In this document: in pieces, positions 57,482 through 64,000 of the stretch | Layout: every line of letters starts with the position of its first letter | Position numbering within the stretch: position 1 is the first letter of the stretch | Source: Hymenobacter armeniacus | Lineage (GTDB): Bacteria; Bacteroidota; Bacteroidia; Cytophagales; Hymenobacteraceae | DNA: 64,000 nucleotides | Assembly: GCF_014699055.1 (NCBI RefSeq) | Contig: NZ_JACXAC010000006.1 | Span: forward strand, 62,001-126,000 | Reading direction: 5' to 3' | The notes under the pieces: generated by a model | What the model was told of the DNA's origin: nothing | What the model saw: only the letters and a program-made list of their open reading frames with translations | The model's database searches: none | Translations under genes and position numbers: made by a program

Positions 57482-57684
57482 CGCGGCTTCGTTCTGGCGG
57501 ACGCCTCGCCCCCCGGCCCTTTCCTCAGGGAGAGGGAAGCCCGTCTTTGCATTAAGAGTTAGAAGTAATCGTCGTTTTTGACTCCTAACTCTTCACTTTC
57601 ACCCTTAATGGGAGCAAAACCGGTGCTCCCTCATCTATTGGAAAGGGGGTCAGGGAGTGAGGCGCCCGCCAGAACGAAGCCGCG
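57482..57684. repeat. Composite inverted-repeat element of about 200 nt
   Basis: Perfect 19-nt arms (CGCGGCTTCGTTCTGGCGG at 57482-57500 and its complement at 57666-57684) extend to 26 nt with one mismatch. Inside is a second pair (AAGAGTTAG 57554-57562 / CTAACTCTT 57585-57593). The right arm stops exactly at the stop codon of the transglutaminase-like gene. It could fold as one long cruciform. No transposase gene is present, so any mobility would depend on a helper elsewhere. Confidence 0.7.
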
Positions 57685-58707
57685 CTACTTGGCCACGTCC
57701 ACAAACTCGTACGTGCGGGCCACGTCCAGGGGCTTGCCGTCGGCTTCGGCGTAGGGGTACACGAAGTAGTTGAGCGGCGGGCCGGCTTGCTTGGGGGCCA
57801 GCTCCACGTCGCGGCCGCGGGTGAATTCGACGCGGTTTTCGTCGTGGGCGCCGAAAAAGTAGTTGCGCTTGTCGGGGTTTTTGGCGGCTTCGGAGGCGTC
57901 GACGGGCACCCAGCCGGTTTCCTTGGTGTAGAACTCGGCCCAGCAGTGGTAGCCCTTCACTTCGCCCTTGCCGCGCTCGGCGGGCAGCGGCAAGCCGATG
58001 CTGAAGCGCGCCGGAATGCCCAGTGAGCGGCAGTAGCCGATGACGATGGCGTGGAAATCGGTGCAGTTGCCGCGGCGGGCGTCGCAGGCGTAGTAGATGT
58101 CGCCGCGGCCCCAGCCCTGGCCGGTTTTGTCGTAGGTCACGGTGCTCACCACGTGCTCGTAGACGGCGCGGGCTTTTTCGAGGTCGGTTTTGGCGCCGGC
58201 CTTGGCCACCACTTCCTGGGCTTGCTGCTTGATTTTGGCGTCGAGGGGCACCAGCCGGTCGGGGCCGAGCCAGCGGGCCATGTTGGTGTCGGCTTTTTCC
58301 TTGCTGGCCTTGGCCGTGGGCGTACCCGCGCGCAGGTTGAGGTGCTCGCGGCGGGTGATGTGGGCGGTGAGCTTCACCACCAGCGGGGCGGTGGGCACGG
58401 CGGCGGGCTGCAGGTGCACCATCTGGTTGCCGTAGGCGCCGGTTTCAATCTTGTACGGCACCGGCGACTCAATTTTGAGGTTGCGCACGTCCTGGTTGGC
58501 GTCGGCGTGGGGCACGGGCAGCCACAGGTCGAGGGTTTTGGTGCCGGCGGGCGGCACGGGCACGGTGGCCGTGCTGGTGAGCACAAAAGTGCGGCTGCGC
58601 GGGGCAGCCGTTGGCGTGGGCTTGGCGCCGCTGTAGCCGGCGAGCAGCACAGACGCGCCCAGCAGCCCGGCCCAAACGGCCGAGCGGTTCAACAAGGAAA
58701 GGTGCAC
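57685..58707 (-). CDS. Transglutaminase-like domain exported protein
   Basis: A 340-residue protein if it starts at the GTG at 58707, which gives a hydrophobic signal (NRSAVWAGLLGASVLLAGYS). The frame is open up to an ATG at 58902, but a start there would leave 65 odd residues before the signal. Residues 36-130 form a beta domain, residues 170-290 the transglutaminase/protease core with the triad Cys215 ('RRGNCTDFHA'), His254 ('GYHCWAEFY') and Asp270 ('GWVPVDASEA'). Members act as cysteine peptidases or cross-linkers. A TAnnTTTG element at 58867-58874 is the likely promoter, giving a 150-nt leader if the GTG start is right. Confidence 0.8.
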   Translation of the reverse strand: MHLSLLNRSAVWAGLLGASVLLAGYSGAKPTPTAAPRSRTFVLTSTATVPVPPAGTKTLDLWLPVPHADANQDVRNLKIESPVPYKIETGAYGNQMVHLQPAAVPTAPLVVKLTAHITRREHLNLRAGTPTAKASKEKADTNMARWLGPDRLVPLDAKIKQQAQEVVAKAGAKTDLEKARAVYEHVVSTVTYDKTGQGWGRGDIYYACDARRGNCTDFHAIVIGYCRSLGIPARFSIGLPLPAERGKGEVKGYHCWAEFYTKETGWVPVDASEAAKNPDKRNYFFGAHDENRVEFTRGRDVELAPKQAGPPLNYFVYPYAEADGKPLDVARTYEFVDVAK

Positions 58708-58866
58708 AAGAACGGGGCAACAAGTCGCTGCTGGCGGGCGTCGGCCAAGCTGGGTGCAAGCTGAAAATAGCTTGTACTCAACGGCCACGGCCAAGCGCCC
58801 ATGCCCGTTGACGCGATGCCGCCGGGGCATCCGCCAGTCAGGGCCAACCAGACCCCAGCAGTGCCC

Positions 58867-58874
58867 CAAAGGTA
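58867..58874 (-). promoter_or_regulatory. Candidate -7 element for the transglutaminase gene, in a divergent promoter region
   Basis: TACCTTTG on the minus strand fits TAnnTTTG. Close by on the plus strand, TACTTTCA at 58892-58899 may serve the divergent AraC gene at 58920. Pattern matches only. Confidence 0.4.
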
Positions 58875-58919
58875 CGACCCGCGCCGCCGGGGTTACTTTC
58901 ACGGCCTCAAGCTGCGCCC

Positions 58920-59786
58920 ATGAAAGCCACTGGCCTGCCGGTTCTGGCCCTCGCCTCGTTTCCCAACACGCCCTCCGGCGCGCCCTACTACTGCGAGCGG
59001 CTGGAAACGCACGTCGTCCGGTTTCCGCACGTGAACGCGGCCCACGCCCACGATTTCTACCTGCTGCTCTACGTCACGGCCGGCACGGGCACGCACACCG
59101 TCGACCTCGTCGCGTATGACTTGCGGCCGGGCAGCGTGTTTTTTCTGGCCCCGGGGCAGGTGCACCACTGGCAGCTCACGCCCGACACGCGCGGCTTCGT
59201 GGTGTTTTTTTCGGCCGATTTCTACCTCTTCCGCTACCCCGGCGCCGGCCTCTACGCCTACCCGTTTTTCGGCAGCGCGCACCCGCCGGTGCTGTACCTG
59301 CCGGCGGCCGAAACCGAGATTCAGCCCCTGTTTCAGCGCCTGCTCGACGAATACACCGCGCCCCACGCCAACCAGGCCGACGTTTTCCGCAGCTACCTGC
59401 ACCTGGTGCTGGAGCTGGCCACCCGCCACTATCCCGCCTCCCCCGCTGCCGAGGCCGAAGCCAGCCTTGCCCTGCAGCAAATCCGGCAGTTTGGCGCCTT
59501 GCTCAACGAGCACTACCGCACCCGGCGCAGCGTGCGCGACTACGCCGACCTGCTGCACCTCACGGCCAACCATCTCAACGCCCTGTGCCGCCGCGTGCTC
59601 AACAAAACCGCCAGCGCCCTCATCCACGAGCGGGTCATCACGGAGGCGCGGCGCCTGCTCAGCCACTCGGCGCTGAGCGTGGCGCAGGTGGGCTACGAGT
59701 TGGGGTTTGAGGACTCGTCCTACTTCGTGCGCTACTTCCGCAAGTACGCGGGCACCACGCCGGAAGCCTTTCGGCAGCAGCGTTGA
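58920..59786 (+). CDS. AraC family transcriptional regulator, cupin-sensor type
   Basis: A 288-residue regulator. Residues 20-150 form a cupin-like AraC binding domain ('FPHVNAAHAHDFYLLLYVTA', 'RPGSVFFLAPGQVHHWQL'). Residues 190-285 carry the double HTH: 'RSVRDYADLLHLTANHLNAL' and 'LSVAQVGYELGFEDSSYFVR', closing 'YAGTTPEAFRQQR'. The divergent transglutaminase-like gene starts 213 nt away and is a plausible target. The GH-rich region lies far off, so no metabolic link is claimed. Confidence 0.92.
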   Translation: MKATGLPVLALASFPNTPSGAPYYCERLETHVVRFPHVNAAHAHDFYLLLYVTAGTGTHTVDLVAYDLRPGSVFFLAPGQVHHWQLTPDTRGFVVFFSADFYLFRYPGAGLYAYPFFGSAHPPVLYLPAAETEIQPLFQRLLDEYTAPHANQADVFRSYLHLVLELATRHYPASPAAEAEASLALQQIRQFGALLNEHYRTRRSVRDYADLLHLTANHLNALCRRVLNKTASALIHERVITEARRLLSHSALSVAQVGYELGFEDSSYFVRYFRKYAGTTPEAFRQQR

Positions 59787-59838
59787 TTTGTCCTGTAAAG
59801 GCCTGAAATCGGGCCGCAATGCCCGCCTTACGGCCCGG

Positions 59839-59846
59839 TAATTTTG
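59839..59846 (+). promoter_or_regulatory. Candidate -7 element for the DUF983 gene
   Basis: TAATTTTG fits TAnnTTTG. It lies 88-112 nt before the two possible ATG starts of the DUF983 gene. No matching -33 TTG was seen. Confidence 0.3.
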
Positions 59847-59950
59847 GGTCATCAATGGCGCTGACGCGGCGGCGCTCGCCCCGCGCGTGGGCGCCGCCGC
59901 TTTTCTCCCGTATAGCCCCTAGCCTCATGCTTCCCTCCCCCGCTTCCCCC

Positions 59951-60376
59951 ATGGCCGAACCCACCGATTCCTACGAACTCGTCGACTCGACGGCCCTGGC
60001 GCTGCTCAAGCTGCGCTGCCCGCGCTGCCACCAGGGCAAGCTCTTCAGCACTTCGGCCCTGAACGTGACCCAGTTTGCCCAAATGCCCGCCCAGTGCCCC
60101 GTGTGCGGCCAGAGCTTTGAGCCCGAGCCCGGCTTCTACTTCGGCTCGATGTACATCACCTTCGCCTTCAACGTGGGCACTTTCCTGGTGCTGGGCGTGC
60201 TGATTTATTACCTGCTCGGCAACCCCGACACCTGGGTGTACGTGGCCATCATCACCGGCGTCACGGTGCTGTTCACGCCGCTCATTCTGCGCTATTCGCG
60301 GGCGCTGATGCTCTATTTGTTCGGCGGTGCGCGCTACGACGCCAAGTGGCGGAGCCGCCACGGCCGGGCATCATGA
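59951..60376 (+). CDS. DUF983 membrane protein
   Basis: A 141-residue protein starting at ATG 59951; an upstream in-frame ATG at 59927 is also possible. 'LLKLRCPRCHQGKLFST' (Cys23, Cys26) and 'MPAQCPVCGQSFEPEPGFYF' (Cys49, Cys52) form a likely zinc ribbon, the DUF983 hallmark. Two hydrophobic helices follow (about residues 68-90 and 96-116), and the end 'YDAKWRSRHGRAS' is typical. The family is widespread in Bacteroidota and alphaproteobacteria, and its role is unknown. No operon partner. Confidence 0.88.
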   Translation: MAEPTDSYELVDSTALALLKLRCPRCHQGKLFSTSALNVTQFAQMPAQCPVCGQSFEPEPGFYFGSMYITFAFNVGTFLVLGVLIYYLLGNPDTWVYVAIITGVTVLFTPLILRYSRALMLYLFGGARYDAKWRSRHGRAS

Positions 60377-60413
60377 GGGCCTGTCAGGCCCTTGTTGTTG
60401 CCTGCAATTCAGA

Positions 60414-60482
60414 CAAATAGCAGCAAGGGGCGTATGTCATAAATATTCACTATTTTTGATATACACCCCTTGCTGCTATTTG
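60414..60482. repeat. Long hairpin ending 2 nt before a start codon
   Basis: Arms CAAATAGCAGCAAGGGG (60414-60430) and CCCCTTGCTGCTATTTG (60466-60482) are exact complements; a further 4-bp pair (GTAT/ATAC) lies just inside after a mismatch. The loop is AT-rich and contains a perfect TAnnTTTG element. It covers the promoter and leader of the PAP2/haloperoxidase-like gene. Confidence 0.7.
60451..60458 (+). promoter_or_regulatory. Candidate -7 promoter element in the hairpin loop
   Basis: TATTTTTG matches TAnnTTTG and lies 26 nt before the ATG at 60485. The transcript would begin within the right arm of the hairpin. No -33 TTG at usual spacing was seen. Confidence 0.45.
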
Positions 60483-60484
60483 CT

Positions 60485-61828
60485 ATGAAGACAACTGTAC
60501 TATTGGTTGGGCTGGGCTGCCTGCTGGCCGGTCCTGCACGGGCGCAGATGGAGCCCACCGCCGGCGAGTGGAAAACCTGGGTCATCCCCTCGGGCGCGGC
60601 CCTGGCGGTGCCGCCCCCGCCATCGGCCAAAGCCACCCGGGCCGAAGCCCAAACCGTGCTGGCCCTGGCCCAGCGGCGCGACTCGGCCAGCCGGCAGCTG
60701 ATTCGCTACTGGAACGCCGGCGCGCCCGGCTACCGCTGGCAAGCCATCTCGGAAAGCCTGCTGCACGACCCCGTCACCATGTGGCGCGCCCAGGCCCTGA
60801 TGAACATCGCCATCTACGACGCCACCGTGGCCGCCTGGCACGCCAAGTACGCCTACCGCCGCCCGGGCCCCGACGCCCGCCACGCCGAAGCCGCCTGCGT
60901 GGCCCACAACAGCAGCCCCTCCTACCCTTCGGAGCACGCCGTGGCGGCCGGCGCGGCCTCGGCGGTGCTGGCGGCCCTGTTTCCGGCCAAGGCCGACTCC
61001 CTGCGCCAGCTGGCTGCCGACGCCGGCCGCTCGCGCATCTTGGCCGGGGTGGCCTATCCCAGCGACGTCGACGCCGGCTTCGAGCTGGGCCAGCGCGTGG
61101 CCGCGGCCGTGCTGGAGCGCGCCAAAACCGACAGCTGCGACGCCGTCTGGAAAGGCGCTGTGCCCACGCAGGCTGGCCTGTGGCACGACAAGCGCGCGCC
61201 CGTGGCGCCCATGCGCGGGCATTGGCGGCCGTTTGTGCTCACCTCGGGCCGGCAGTTCCGCCCCGGTCCGCCGCCCGACTACGCCGCCGACATGCAGGAG
61301 CTAAAAACGGCCAAGCGCACGCCGGCCACCATGGGCCAGGCCTTCTACTGGGCCTCCTACGACTACTGGGGCGAGATGCTGAACCGGAAGCTGTTCGAGA
61401 CCGGCCAATACCTCGACGCCCCCCGGGCCGCCCGGGCCTACGCCCTGCTCAGCGTGGCCGCCTTCGACGCCGGCGTGGCCTGCTGGGACGCCAAGTTCAC
61501 GTACTGGGGCATTCGGCCCGACCAGTACGACCCGAGCTACCAGCCGGTGCTGCCCGTCACGCCGCCGTTTCCGGGCTACCCGTCGGGCCACGCCACGCTC
61601 TCCTGCGCCCGCGGCACGGTGCTGAGCTACCTCTTTCCCGAGGAAACCCAGCTCTGCGACGCCAAAGCCCACGAAGCCGCCGAGTCGCGCTTCGACGGCG
61701 GCATTCACTTCCGCACCGACAACACCGTGGGCCTCGCCCTGGGCAAAAAAGTGGGCCTCGAAGTGGTGAAGCGCGCCCGCCAGGACGGCGCCGACGCCCC
61801 AGCGCCGCGCAAAGTGGCCAGCCGGTGA
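60485..61828 (+). CDS. PAP2/vanadium haloperoxidase-like protein with two PAP2 motif sets
   Basis: A 447-residue exported protein (signal peptide ends ARAQ). It contains two copies of the PAP2 active-site layout. The N-terminal copy has 'KYAYRRPGP' (121-129) and 'YPSEHA' (147-152) but in 'SRILAGVAYPSD' (183-194) the catalytic His is replaced. The C-terminal copy has 'KFTYWGIRP' (337-345), 'YPSGHA' (365-370) and 'SRFDGGIHFRTDN' (401-413) with Arg402, His408 and Asp412, so looks intact. Related proteins are annotated as vanadium-dependent haloperoxidases or acid phosphatases; which applies cannot be told from the sequence. The long hairpin lies just upstream. Confidence 0.85.
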   Translation: MKTTVLLVGLGCLLAGPARAQMEPTAGEWKTWVIPSGAALAVPPPPSAKATRAEAQTVLALAQRRDSASRQLIRYWNAGAPGYRWQAISESLLHDPVTMWRAQALMNIAIYDATVAAWHAKYAYRRPGPDARHAEAACVAHNSSPSYPSEHAVAAGAASAVLAALFPAKADSLRQLAADAGRSRILAGVAYPSDVDAGFELGQRVAAAVLERAKTDSCDAVWKGAVPTQAGLWHDKRAPVAPMRGHWRPFVLTSGRQFRPGPPPDYAADMQELKTAKRTPATMGQAFYWASYDYWGEMLNRKLFETGQYLDAPRAARAYALLSVAAFDAGVACWDAKFTYWGIRPDQYDPSYQPVLPVTPPFPGYPSGHATLSCARGTVLSYLFPEETQLCDAKAHEAAESRFDGGIHFRTDNTVGLALGKKVGLEVVKRARQDGADAPAPRKVASR

Positions 61829-61842
61829 AGGCATGCCAATAA

Positions 61843-61873
61843 AAAAGGCCGCCATGCAGAGCATGGCGGCCTT
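61843..61873 (-). terminator. Intrinsic terminator for the M1 peptidase gene
   Basis: Stem AAGGCCGCCATGC/GCATGGCGGCCTT with loop AGA. On the minus strand six T residues follow, so it ends the transcript of the M1 gene (stop at 61890). The convergent plus-strand gene also ends just before it. Confidence 0.85.
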
Positions 61874-61889
61874 CGGTTTCTAACGATGG

Positions 61890-63881
61890 CTACCGCAGCA
61901 CCTGCGCGCGCCACACGTTGTTGCCGGGGTTCACGTCGGGCAGCAGCTTGGTGGCGTTGAGGCGCACCTGGGTGAGGGGCGTGGTGGAATTGTAGCGGAA
62001 GGTCCAGGTGCCGCCGCGCTGCCAGATTTCAACGGGCAGCTTCACGCGGGTGGTTTTGCCGTTGGTTTCGGTCACGTCGGCCGTCACGGGCATGGCGGCC
62101 TGGCCGCGGTTTTCGAGGGTGATGAGGGCGCCCTGGCCGGGGTCCTGGTTCACGTAGGCCACGGTGGTCACGGCCTGGTCCAGAATCCAGTTGTTGTACA
62201 CCCACTCGCGCCAAAACCAGCTCAAATCCTCGCCGCTGGCCTCGTTCATGGTCCGGAAAAAGTCCTTGGGCTGCGGGTGCTTGAAGGCCCAGCGCTTGAT
62301 GTAGGTGCGGAAAGCGTAGTCGAACCGCTCCTCGCCCAGAATTTCCTCGCGCAACAAAAACAGGCCGTAGCCCATCTTGCTGTACGCCGCAAAGCCCAGG
62401 TTGCGCGACTGCGTCACGTCGGGCACGGTGTAGGGCGGGTCGGTGGCGGGGTCGAGAATGCCGCGCACCAGCCCACCCACCAGGCGCGTGGTGTCGTTGA
62501 GCAGCTTGGCGTACTCGCCGTTGTTGAAGGCCTGCGACGACAGGATGTTGATGAAGGTGTTGAAGCCCTCGTCCATCCACGGGTATTTGCGCTCGTTCGA
62601 GCCCACTATCATCGGAAACCAGTTGTGGCCGAATTCGTGGTCCGTCACGCCCCACAGGCTGGCTTTGCGCGCTTTGGCTCCACAAAACACAATGCCCGGG
62701 TACTCCATGCCGCCCACCACGCCGGCCACGTTGGTGGCCACCGGGTAGGTGTATTCGTACCACTGCTTCGAGTTGAATTCGATGCTCTTTTTCACGTACT
62801 CCGTCGAGCGGTTCCAGGCCGTGTCCTGGGCCGACTCCACGGGGTAGAGCGACATGGCCAGCGACTTGCGCCCGCTGGGCAGGTTCATCTTGGCCGCGTC
62901 CCACACAAAGGCGGCCGAGGCGGCCCAGGCCACGTCGCGGGCCCGCTGGCAGCGGAAGTGCCAGCTCAGGCGGCCGCCCTTGCCGGCCGGCCGCGAGCCG
63001 GGCTGCGTCACCTCGTCTACCGAGCGCACGATGACCGTTTGGTCGGAGCCGGCGGCCTTGGCCAGGCGGCTTTGCTGGGCGCTGGTCAGCACCTCGGCGG
63101 GGTTCACCAGCTCGCCCGAGCCGCCCACCAGGAAGTTGGCCGGCACGTTCACGGTGTAGTCGAAGTTGCCGTAATCGAGGTAGAACTCGGCCGTGAGGTA
63201 GGGCAGCGTGTTCCAGCCCTCCACGTCGTCGTACACGGCCATGCGCGGGTGCCACTGCGCCACTTCGAAGATTTCGCCGTTCTTGGTGTTGAGGCGGCCC
63301 AGGCGGTCGGAGCCATACTCGGGCACGTTGAAGCCGTAGTCGATGTGGATGCTGAGCTTGTCGCCCTTGGGCTTCAGAGCCTCGGGCAGTATGATTTGCA
63401 GGCGCGTGTCGTTCACGCGGTAGTTGGCCTTCAGCTTTTTGCCGTGCAGCTCGATGCTCACGGTTTGCAGCGAGTCGCCGCCCTGGAAGCCGCGGGCCGA
63501 GTTGCCGAAGCGCCCGCCGCCCACCGGCGTGGCGGCCGCCCCGCGCGAGTCGGCGCGGTACAGGTTCTGGTCCACGTAGAGCCACACGAAGGGCAGGGCG
63601 TCGGGGCTGTTGTTGGTATAGGTGATGTCGACGCTGGCCGTCACGCGGGCCGTTTTGTCGTCGAGGCGGGCGTTGATTTTGTAGTCGGCCGCGTTTTGCC
63701 AGTACTGGGCGCCGGGCTGGCCGCCGGCCGTGCGCGTGGGCGTGGCCAGCTGCTCGATGAACGAGGGATTGAACAGCGTGCGGGCGTCGTAGGCCGGGCC
63801 AGTCGGCACCGGGGCCTGAAACTGCGCCGCCGCCGGGCCGGCCGCCAGCAGGGCCGCGCCCAGCAAAAAGGTACATTTCAT
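61890..63881 (-). CDS. M1 family zinc metallopeptidase
   Basis: A 663-residue exported peptidase. The ATG at 63881 starts a signal peptide (MKCTFLLGAALLAAGPAAAQ). The N-terminal saddle domain covers about residues 50-260. The substrate-anchoring block is 'VVGGMEYPGIVF' and the zinc site is HEFGH (about residues 415-419) with the distal Glu in 'YPWMDEGFNTF'. The Tyr for transition-state binding may be in 'AYSKMGYGLFLL'. Members of this subgroup are secreted M1 peptidases of Bacteroidota. It joins the peptidase set at the other end of the window. Confidence 0.92.
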   Translation of the reverse strand: MKCTFLLGAALLAAGPAAAQFQAPVPTGPAYDARTLFNPSFIEQLATPTRTAGGQPGAQYWQNAADYKINARLDDKTARVTASVDITYTNNSPDALPFVWLYVDQNLYRADSRGAAATPVGGGRFGNSARGFQGGDSLQTVSIELHGKKLKANYRVNDTRLQIILPEALKPKGDKLSIHIDYGFNVPEYGSDRLGRLNTKNGEIFEVAQWHPRMAVYDDVEGWNTLPYLTAEFYLDYGNFDYTVNVPANFLVGGSGELVNPAEVLTSAQQSRLAKAAGSDQTVIVRSVDEVTQPGSRPAGKGGRLSWHFRCQRARDVAWAASAAFVWDAAKMNLPSGRKSLAMSLYPVESAQDTAWNRSTEYVKKSIEFNSKQWYEYTYPVATNVAGVVGGMEYPGIVFCGAKARKASLWGVTDHEFGHNWFPMIVGSNERKYPWMDEGFNTFINILSSQAFNNGEYAKLLNDTTRLVGGLVRGILDPATDPPYTVPDVTQSRNLGFAAYSKMGYGLFLLREEILGEERFDYAFRTYIKRWAFKHPQPKDFFRTMNEASGEDLSWFWREWVYNNWILDQAVTTVAYVNQDPGQGALITLENRGQAAMPVTADVTETNGKTTRVKLPVEIWQRGGTWTFRYNSTTPLTQVRLNATKLLPDVNPGNNVWRAQVLR

Positions 63882-63935
63882 GAAAAATCGGGTGGAATAA
63901 TGATAGAAAAGAACAGAAACCGTCTGTTTTCCTGC

Positions 63936-63943
63936 CAAAGGTA
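63936..63943 (-). promoter_or_regulatory. Candidate -7 promoter element for the M1 gene
   Basis: TACCTTTG on the minus strand matches TAnnTTTG and lies 54 nt before the ATG at 63881. The -33 region has no clear TTG. Confidence 0.4.
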
Positions 63944-63960
63944 ACGGCGCGGCCTTGCCC

Positions 63961-64000
63961 CTAAGCCAGTTTTTCGCGCACCTGCTGCATCAGGCCATTG
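63961..64000 (-). CDS. C-terminal end of an unidentified gene (continues beyond the window)
   Basis: On the minus strand the frame ends NGLMQQVREKLA and TAG at 63963-63961. Only 12 codons are inside the window, so the protein cannot be named. Confidence 0.45.
   Translation of the reverse strand, partial: NGLMQQVREKLA

Noticed and set aside
57482..57684. Insertion sequence
   Set aside because: Inverted repeats are present but there is no transposase frame and the element is only about 200 nt.
58708..58902. N-terminal extension of the transglutaminase-like protein from the ATG at 58902
   Set aside because: It would place 65 residues with no signal or domain before a good hydrophobic signal, and would start ahead of the TAnnTTTG element that probably drives the gene.

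Overview
The window looks like chromosomal DNA of a high-GC member of the Bacteroidota, most like Hymenobacter or a close relative in the Cytophagales. The signs are C-terminal type IX secretion (T9SS) sorting domains, DUF4468 and DUF4369 proteins, AraC regulators with multi-TM sensors, Bacteroidota-type TAnnTTTG promoter elements in several gaps, no Shine-Dalgarno pattern, and very strong third-position G+C. That codon bias produces long antisense shadow ORFs, which are left out. No rRNA, tRNA, CRISPR array, transposase, integrase or phage gene was found.

Layout. (1) 1-12.6 kb, plus strand: peptide and small-molecule metabolism, with a DUF885 protein, a serine hydrolase, two S9 peptidases around a POT-type peptide transporter, an M28 peptidase, a proline-iminopeptidase-like hydrolase, DoxX and a flavin reductase. 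(2) 12.7-20 kb: envelope genes, with a metallo-beta-lactamase-fold protein carrying a membrane anchor, three small low-complexity lipoproteins, a lipase-like hydrolase, an HTTM membrane protein, a DCC thiol oxidoreductase and a class-A-beta-lactamase-like hydrolase. (3) 20-25.4 kb: a T9SS cargo protein, a dipeptide epimerase, a PAS histidine kinase, a DUF4468 protein and an AT-rich PH-like membrane protein. (4) 25.4-41 kb: carbohydrate region. Alpha-glucan genes (GH31, a half-glycosyltransferase, a SusA-like GH13, a GlgB-type branching enzyme) surround a T9SS beta-propeller gene and a BNR-4/GH35/GH105 trio suited to rhamnose- or galactose-containing acidic polysaccharides. No SusC/SusD pair is present. 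(5) 41-45 kb: gamma-glutamyltransferase, two small paralogous helical proteins and a NYN-domain protein. (6) 45-54 kb: a second, secreted GH31, a GNAT, a GH13 lipoprotein and DUF421, with three decayed genes between them (a lipoprotein with two frameshifts, an AraC-sensor/YceI chimera, a DUF4369 stub). (7) 53-64 kb: DinB, aldo/keto reductase, MDR reductase, an SnoaL-like protein, two AraC regulators, a transglutaminase-like protein, DUF983, a PAP2/haloperoxidase-like protein with two PAP2 motif sets, and an M1 metallopeptidase.

How it works together. Two themes dominate: extracellular or periplasmic proteolysis with peptide import, and alpha-glucan breakdown (GH31, GH13) next to glycogen branching. 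Most enzymes carry a Sec or lipoprotein signal. Intergenic regions are rich in palindromes that look like REP-type dispersed repeats, and several lie at stop codons.

No single unmistakably new defence or mobile system is visible. The most distinctive observations are four genes with a promoter-like element exactly 4 nt before the ATG (possible leaderless transcripts), a GT-B protein lacking its donor-binding half, an attenuator-like terminator before the GH31 gene, a 48-nt duplication of the amylase 3' end flanking a T9SS gene, and a promoter element inside the loop of a long hairpin.
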